NCBI GenBank assembly: GCA_037074705.1
Contig: CM073590.1
Span: forward strand, 1,822,001 to 1,886,000
Source of the DNA: Zhengitettix transpicula
Taxonomy: Eukaryota > Arthropoda > Insecta > Orthoptera > Tetrigidae
DNA: 64,000 bases
Reading direction: 5' to 3'
Shown here piece after piece: positions 57,504 to 64,000 of this stretch. The notes under the pieces were generated by a model. The model ran no database searches. It had not been told where the DNA came from and saw nothing but the letters and a program-made list of their open reading frames with translations. Both the position numbers and the translations under genes were made by a program. The stretch's first letter is position 1; each line of letters starts with the position of its first letter.

Positions 57504-57642
57504 TGTGGGAACCTTATTTCAAAAACGGAGAGTTAAAGGCATTCCCAAAGGTAGCCCCTACCTGACTCTCCAATAAGGTTCTGCCTACGAGAGAACATCC
57601 CTCGCAGGTACTCCCTGCGACAGAATAGCCCTCGCAGACAGC
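57504..57642 (-). mobile_element. Family C, 5'-end fragment (C12)
   Basis: The minus strand shows GTAGGGGCTACCTTTGGG and the 5' block of CTCGCAGG motifs (57580-57640), matching 34555-34687. It has the 5' end but not the 3' end, so it is not a standard 5'-truncated insertion. Confidence 0.65.
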
Positions 57643-58810
57643 TTTTTCTCATATAGTTTACAGGGTCACAATCCACTTGTCAAAATACGCAAGTTCTGAA
57701 ACTGTGGGAAACTGACTGCAAGTTTTTGAAAGAATTTTTAAAAGCTTAGACAAATATGCCGTTATGTGAATTGTTAAGAATATTATAGCCCTTTCGAATA
57801 TATTACTGAAATTAAAGTAAGAGAGGTAACGCGTGGATGTGGACATTTATTCATTTCCGAATTAAAAGTTTAAATTACCATTAAACTATCGATTTTTCTG
57901 CACAAGTAGATTGACTTTACAACAGAATATCAAATATATTAAGTCATAATTTATAAATTAATAGATCTTTGGTCGTTCAAAGTATTTTAGGGCATAAATA
58001 ACAGTTGTAAGTGTTTTAATAGCTCGTTATTTTTATGTCATAGGATCCTAACGTGCTGAGGAAAAAATAATTACACTGACAAGTATAAATAGTTACATAT
58101 TATTTGATTAATAAATGTGGTAGTTGATAATATAGCTAGACATATAATAAATTTGTATTAACAATAAATTAATATAGGATCTGTTTTAAGGACCAATATA
58201 ACTTTAAATTAAAAAATATATATTCAAAAATTAACATTTGATGAAAAATATTTTTTATTTTAGAGATCAATTTATGATACTTTCAGGAATATGTGAGTCA
58301 CGGTTTCCTCTTACTAAACGCATTCTGGAAGCCCCATTTCCACAACTTTTCGAGCAATTGTGGCCATATATCACGCATAGGCGTTTATTGTTTCATGTTT
58401 AACAGAATAAACAAGTCACTTCACAAGTCCCCACAGGAAATAATCGAGAGATTACACTAATTATGTGGTCAATTGGCAACCTATTCGAAAAATCATTTTG
58501 CCTCCAAGTTTTTATAACGATAAATATATAGTTGATGCCGTCTGGCTCGTAGCACCATTCTGTTTAAAATAAAGATCAATGTTTTTCATAATTCGAGATA
58601 CATTGTAGTTTCCACTGACTGTAACGTGAGCTCCGGCCTCATATTTGCGTGTAAACCGCAACAAATGGAGTACTTTTTCTGGATGTATTGGAGTCTACAG
58701 GATCTCTTATGGATTGATGTCACTCAAATGCAACATTTTTTATTCCTAGAATAACAGTTACTCCAGAAAAATAGCCCAAGACAAATATGAGATCAAATAA
58801 CATTAACAAA
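57643..58810. other. AT-rich non-coding sequence
   Basis: No supported gene. The less AT-rich 58300-58720 may hold an unrecognised old transposon. Confidence 0.3.
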
Positions 58811-58953
58811 CAGTTCTCGGGTTTCAAACCAGGTGAATACATTTAAATAACACGACGTTTCGATGGTAGTCACTGCCATCATCTTCACTTGAAGATTGGA
58901 ATCCCGAGAACTGCTTGTTAAACACATACACCGGGAAAGCCTTCGTTCGATAG
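58811..58953 (-). repeat. Family A repeat copy 4
   Basis: The minus strand reads AAGTGAAGAT, a GATGG...CCATC hairpin, GAAACGTCGTGTT and CACCTGGTTTGAAACCCGAG. GTTCTCGGG at the left edge and CCCGAGAAC at about 58904 are inverted. The tail CACCGGGAAAGCCTTCGTTC is shared with copies 2 and 3. Confidence 0.6.
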
Positions 58954-60783
58954 TAAAAAAAAAACATATTAATTGCAATCACTGAAAGAAAGAAGCAAAA
59001 GATGGTCTTGATGCATCAAGTGTAGCCCAAGATCTTTTGTGAAAATGTTCCAAACAGTGGACTGACATGATCCTCAATTGTTGGGACCGACGACTAATCT
59101 ATAATTTTCGATTTTCTTGTACATTTTCGTTTACAACTGCGACATTCTTTTCCGTATGCGTATCCCTTTAACATTTATGTTATATTGGATCATGTATAGA
59201 ATGTGTAAGACGATGTCTGTCCACTGTTCAACGCAGTGGCGGCTCGTGAGAATAAGTTATGTACTACATCACAATTATTACGATGATAACTATATACAAT
59301 ACATTAATAATACTATAATTGCAGTAGTGTTACAACTATACTCTGCGGCAGATAACCCGACCCGTCATATGCTACTTTTTTAATTCCGTCTACATAGTTC
59401 CCAATAGGGTATAATTTTTGAAATTTGAATAATTTAGCAACAAGTTGACCCACATTTCTAACGTGAAATTACTTTTCCTTTGTACACATTTTAAATTAAG
59501 TATATTTTAAGAACAATACGCACACGATGGCACTATTTTATGTGCTCACTGGCCAACAGCACGGAAGGAAGACTATATTTTAAGCTTTACGGGTAGTTCG
59601 AAAGGGTGGGGAGACCTAAATACTTCGTATGTGCATTTCTCATTCCGGAGAGAGATACTCAGCTGGCTACATTAGAGGGAGCGAGTGTGCCGCAAGGCGT
59701 GTAGTTTGAACTGCGATAAGTAACAGGGTTAAAACACAATTATTATAAATAACTATAATTTATAAAACTAAAACTTTAAGAAACATTAATTCTTCCTAAA
59801 TTTATTATTTGCGGTAGAACATGTGCATGAGGCGCCACTGGTTAGCCGGATAGCTTCTTTTACGATTATGTCCACTTACCTACCTACCTACCTACCTACC
59901 TACAAATTTTACGAATTAATGATCCATTTCAAACTAACTTTGAATAGTTTCCAAACGTTACTCAACCTTGAGTATATTCGTGATGATATCAAAATTATAC
60001 TGAAAATAAAAAATACATGTAATTACAATGACAGCTCCTTTTTACGCGTTTTATCCCAATTAATAATTCAATCTAAGCAAATAAAACATCTTGTGTGCAA
60101 CGTAGTCGCTATAAGCTCCATGTAATTAAAAATTATTTCACCGGCGTGAAGGCATTCAATGAAAACCGAACGTCAATAGAATTAACACTCATAGTTCACT
60201 AGCCAAGATCGATTTCGGCGTTCTCCAGACACACATACGAATTGCATTCTGTCAGAAACAAAGCATAAAATTTATTACGCTAGTATTTTCGGCATGGGAG
60301 AGAGCGGACCGATAAATTAGCGAGTCACGCGAATGGAAGAATAGTGCCGGAAGTGGTCGCAGGTGGTGTGGTTCTCAGTGGTAGGGTCAAACACACTAAA
60401 CACCCGTATACTATATGAACCATAATTCAAATAAAAATCATTTATGAATTCGTTCGTTTCATTAATTAATCGAATACCATCACTTTCAAGCTTAATAATA
60501 CATACTTATTCATGTACTATTATATAAAGAAACAACATGAAATATTTATCTAATTTTAGTCAATTTTATATAAATTCTCAGTGAATTATTAAAGCAAACT
60601 TTTTGCGTGTAAAATAAAAAATAATGAATATAAAAATAACTATTTCAAGTTCTCGTTTCTCGGAACATATTGAGTTTACTGAATTAATTAATCTTTATCG
60701 TAAAATAGGTATTTACTGCAGATATTTGGAAACATTTGAAATTTCAAAGCCATACACTGTAATTAATCGAAATATCAAATATA
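58954..60783. other. Mostly AT-rich non-coding sequence
   Basis: No supported gene. Contains a (CTAC)n microsatellite. Confidence 0.3.
59877..59903. repeat. (CTAC)n microsatellite
   Basis: Six to seven tandem CTAC units. Confidence 0.9.
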
Positions 60784-61800
60784 CTAGCTGGGTGCCGGCG
60801 TTTCCCGGGTTGTCATAATTAATCTCAGTAACATCCATAACTCCGGATTTTACTCCAACCTTGGTTGTGTCTGTGTTATTTTTATGTAACGCCCCTTCCC
60901 TCAAAAGGTGATCCCTTTCCGTGCCCAAACGTGTTGAAATTATACACAAAAATAAGTGGAGAAACGCTGTCTGTCTCATTGACCCCGTAAAATATTTATT
61001 CGACGGAAATACCGACCGTTTTAGTATATTTCAAAATGTTCAAACACTCACACCCATGCCCCTGCAAGGTGGTCGTCGTGTCTTACCCCCACTGTGTTTG
61101 TTACTGGTTCTAAAGGAGCACACTTTTGTAAAATTTGCTCCACGGATTTATATTTGTATGCGAAATATGCACACATTGTTTTGCCCTTCCACCCCTACTC
61201 ATAGGGGTAGAATAACAACTTAACTGGCAGGTTGAATGCTATAATTTAACTCATCGACATCCACATCCCCGAATTAAACTCCAATCTTGTTTTTTCCCCA
61301 TTTATTTTTATGTAAGGCTCCTCCTCCCCCACCCCTATGCCTAAAGGGGTTGGAATTATAGACAATCAACATCCGGCTAAACACTATATATCTCAATGAC
61401 TCTGAAAAATATTTAATAGAAGCAAAATCGGCCATTTAAAGTATTTTAAAAATTCCACCCCCGCCCCATTGGTGTGTATTTTTCCTGTCAACAATACTCA
61501 CTATAACTTAAGTTTTTAAAATAAACTCTGGTATTTTTATGCTATGTAACCATTACCTTTATTAATATAAAACATATATAATGCAGATAACTTAAAGATG
61601 TCAAAATACTACAACATTTTTTAATTATAATTCTTTCCACATTTATGCTACGGGTTACTCGTTCCCACAGTACCGTTTTTGTCTTTTGAAGAACATGTGT
61701 ACCAATTGTTGCAATCTGTCCACGCGCTAAAATATGTATAGAGATTAACGTAAATACATACATACACCCAAATATACACGCTTTTTTATTATATAGAAGA
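60784..61800 (-). mobile_element. Complete non-autonomous Helitron, 1.0 kb
   Basis: On the minus strand it begins A|TCTTCTATATAATAAAAAAG (61800) and ends CGCCGGCACCCAGCTAG|T (60784). This gives TC...CTAG termini between host A and T. The 5' and 3' ends match those of the 41851-45448 element. The interior has the family's GTACACATGTTCTTC and CCCCT...GGGG segments but no tandem amplification and no coding. Confidence 0.75.
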
Positions 61801-63775
61801 TAGTCTGTGTTTCGTTCGACTGTTTCTGTTTGTTTGCGCTCGTGAGCCAAGCAGTTTCAGACGGATCAATGTCTCGAAAACTACCTGACGGGAATCTTCT
61901 CAAAAGAATTCGTTTCCGCCAAAAGTGGTAGTTATTTTCTGATTTCGTCAATTAAAACATTAGTGTTGTTTTGACATATTAACAATTGGTATGTTACCAG
62001 TAACATTTCGTTTCTGTAACATCGTAGTTGTGAAATGTAAAACCTTCTTTTTGACTTAATGGAAAATGACACCAAGTAATGATAGATAATTAACAGAATG
62101 TTGTTATAATTGCATCGTAATGATACCGTTTTTAAACTGCTTTCGGTGATTTTTTAGAGTTGTATCAGATTTTTCCAACTTTTCATAAAAGTAGGAATTG
62201 GTTTGAAGAACTTCGAATGATATGTAGTATATCAAATCATTTTAAGAATCTAATTGGCTTTCAGCCTCAAAGCATATTAATATGTCGAAGATAAAATACG
62301 AAGGCTTCTGTTAAATAATTATAACGAATGAATATATTATATCTATGAAATTTTAAAAATTGACATGAATAAAGGTTAATTTTAATACTGAATTTTCATC
62401 TGTTTTAAATTGTATATAAATATAATTGGGTTCTGGAGTGAAATATTTAGCTCTTGTAAACTTTTAATCAAGAAATAGTTCGATATCTGTGGCAGTTGTA
62501 TCGACATACAATATATAAATATTCTTACCAGTACCTGTCGGCATCCGATTTCCCATTTACATTAAGCATACATAAGCAATGAGGCATAATTTTATTAATG
62601 CTTCAAAACCGATGCGTAAATATTTTTATTACAAAAAAGAACGTAATAAGTTCATTTTTATTTTTCCAAACACAAATAATCAAATAATTGTAAAATCTTA
62701 AACTTAAAATTTTCAATTAAATAAATGTTAAATTTTTGGTGTTGAATTGTTCAAAAGTCAAATAATTTTACACGACAAAAAATATCTCCTTCCAAATAGA
62801 TCATCAGAAGAGAAAAATTAACAACTTCAGACAAGATAAACGACTTGTACGAAATATACTAAACCTTAACACGAGAATTGATTGACTTAAACTAATTCTC
62901 AAAAATTATTTATATTTTCCAGTCTTGAATCAAGTTTTCATCAAACTCTCGCTTCAATTATAATACAACTAAATTGAAATTTAACTCTTATTTTCATCAA
63001 ACAATTTTTTTGAGAGTTTATAGGAAAATAAATATTTTTTTGACTCAGCATAAATGAAACTATTAAAGTAATTTTCTGTATAAGACAATATATTTTAAAT
63101 CAAATATAACCAACTTTAAGGTATTAAAATTATAAGTATAGAAATATGTAAAGCTAAATGGTAGCTAATATGAACTTCATGACGAAAGAAAACAAGAACT
63201 TATTTTCCATAATTTTTACAAAGAATTTTAAAATATTTTTGCCACTACTGTGGCATTAATACAGAGAATTCTCAAGACGGAATTACGTATATTTATTGTT
63301 TTATAAACCTTCCTATTAATTACAATCAAATTAATATGTATATAAAATATTATCTTATACCTGATACTACTATATCTTACATAATGCTTCGTACAAATAA
63401 AAAGCTCTTGAATTATTCTTCCTCTTCCAAAACTGCCAACTACCGCCCCTAGATTATCGACCCATGTTAATGTCTTAGAAAGGCTCATTGCTTCTTACGA
63501 CCGGCGTCATTAAAAATACCAATGCAGTAAACGCCAGCTTCCTTGGGAAGGGAAATACAGGTCAACTTTGTTCCTTTCCAACATAGATAAAGTTTTCCTT
63601 CTTTAAATATTGTTCATAGTTCCAAGCTTCATTTTATGTCATGATGATACAGTTTATTGAAGAAATATTTTTTCATTTTCTTACAGTTAAATGAAACTTA
63701 GAAAATCTGGTTTAAAATTTCATTAGAGCAAATTTTCGCTTAGTAATGTTGAATTTAATTCTGTTCTACTCAAAG
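61801..63775. other. AT-rich non-coding sequence
   Basis: No recognisable gene or repeat. Confidence 0.35.
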
Positions 63776-64000
63776 TACCTTACCTACTAGTCCTGGGATC
63801 TATAAACCGTTTATGGGCCTTCGGCTACTGAGACCACTGCCATGACACATTCTAGATTTAGGAGTTTCGATTCTACCTCAACCTTACCCCCAGTTTTTCT
63901 GACCAGGACGAGTACAAACATTCCATGCCGGGATTCAAACGTAGAAACTTTGTGATGCAAGGCAATGAATATAGCCACTACTCCACTGCAGGCTGGCCCT
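63776..64000 (-). mobile_element. tRNA-derived SINE, cut by the window edge
   Basis: The minus strand has a tRNA-like head (GCAGTGGAGTAGTGGCTATA as A-box side, CGTTTGAATCCCGGCATGG with the B-box TTTGAATCC), then AATGTTTGTACTCGTCC, AGAATGTGTCATGGCAGTGG and CTCAGTAGCCGAAGGCCC. The head resembles the SINE at 906-1100 (TCGAATCCCGGC...GGGCATGG) and the tail the fragment at 50268-50365. Confidence 0.6.

Overview
This is a eukaryotic, AT-rich, gene-poor window that looks like an insect nuclear genome. The pointers are a decayed mariner transposase, jockey/CR1-like non-LTR reverse transcriptases, tRNA-headed SINEs, Helitrons and the overall style of the repeats. A polyneopteran such as a cockroach or termite is my guess, from genome style alone; nothing here fixes the species. 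There are no bacterial operons, rRNA genes or CRISPR arrays, and almost every open frame is noise or part of a repeat.

The only likely host gene is a first exon on the minus strand in a CpG- and GC-rich island (about 8560-9650). An ATG at 9345 opens a 17-residue hydrophobic signal-peptide-like sequence that runs straight into a consensus splice donor at 9293/9294, in phase 1. If correct, 1-9293 is intron (with possible later exons I cannot see) and the DNA right of about 9650 is upstream, intergenic and rich in transposons. Several isolated patches of non-AT-rich, repeat-free sequence (about 5333, 6820, 7625, 12955, 18265, 24770, 32525, 49340) could be regulatory elements.

Layout: 1-9.3 kb, intron-like, with a tRNA-SINE, a 1.8 kb element with 260 bp inverted arms (2693-4508) and structured GC patches. 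9.3-9.65 kb, exon 1 and promoter. 13.3-17.3 kb, an A-tailed repeat (here 'family C'), a degenerate LINE (13860-15545, minus) and a head-to-tail family C trio. 20.0-22.1 kb, a LINE 3' part with a MITE-like insertion. 27.0-31.3 kb, a Helitron fragment, a perfect 79-bp-arm palindrome, an LTR. 31.9-34.9 kb, a family C cluster. 38.2-40.8 kb, an element with ~360 bp near-identical inverted arms around GC-rich cargo. 41.8-45.8 kb, a 3.6 kb non-autonomous Helitron nested in an LTR. 46-64 kb, more family C, LINE remnants, a mariner remnant, a second complete Helitron (60784-61800) and SINEs.

Three dispersed families recur. Family C is ~550 bp, A-tailed, with at least a dozen whole or partial copies. 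Families A and B each carry a short hairpin followed directly by GAAACGTCG or (A)GAAACGTT, preceded in several copies by CTGANGA-like sequence. This layout recalls a hammerhead-ribozyme core, and in family A the stem appears to covary between copies.
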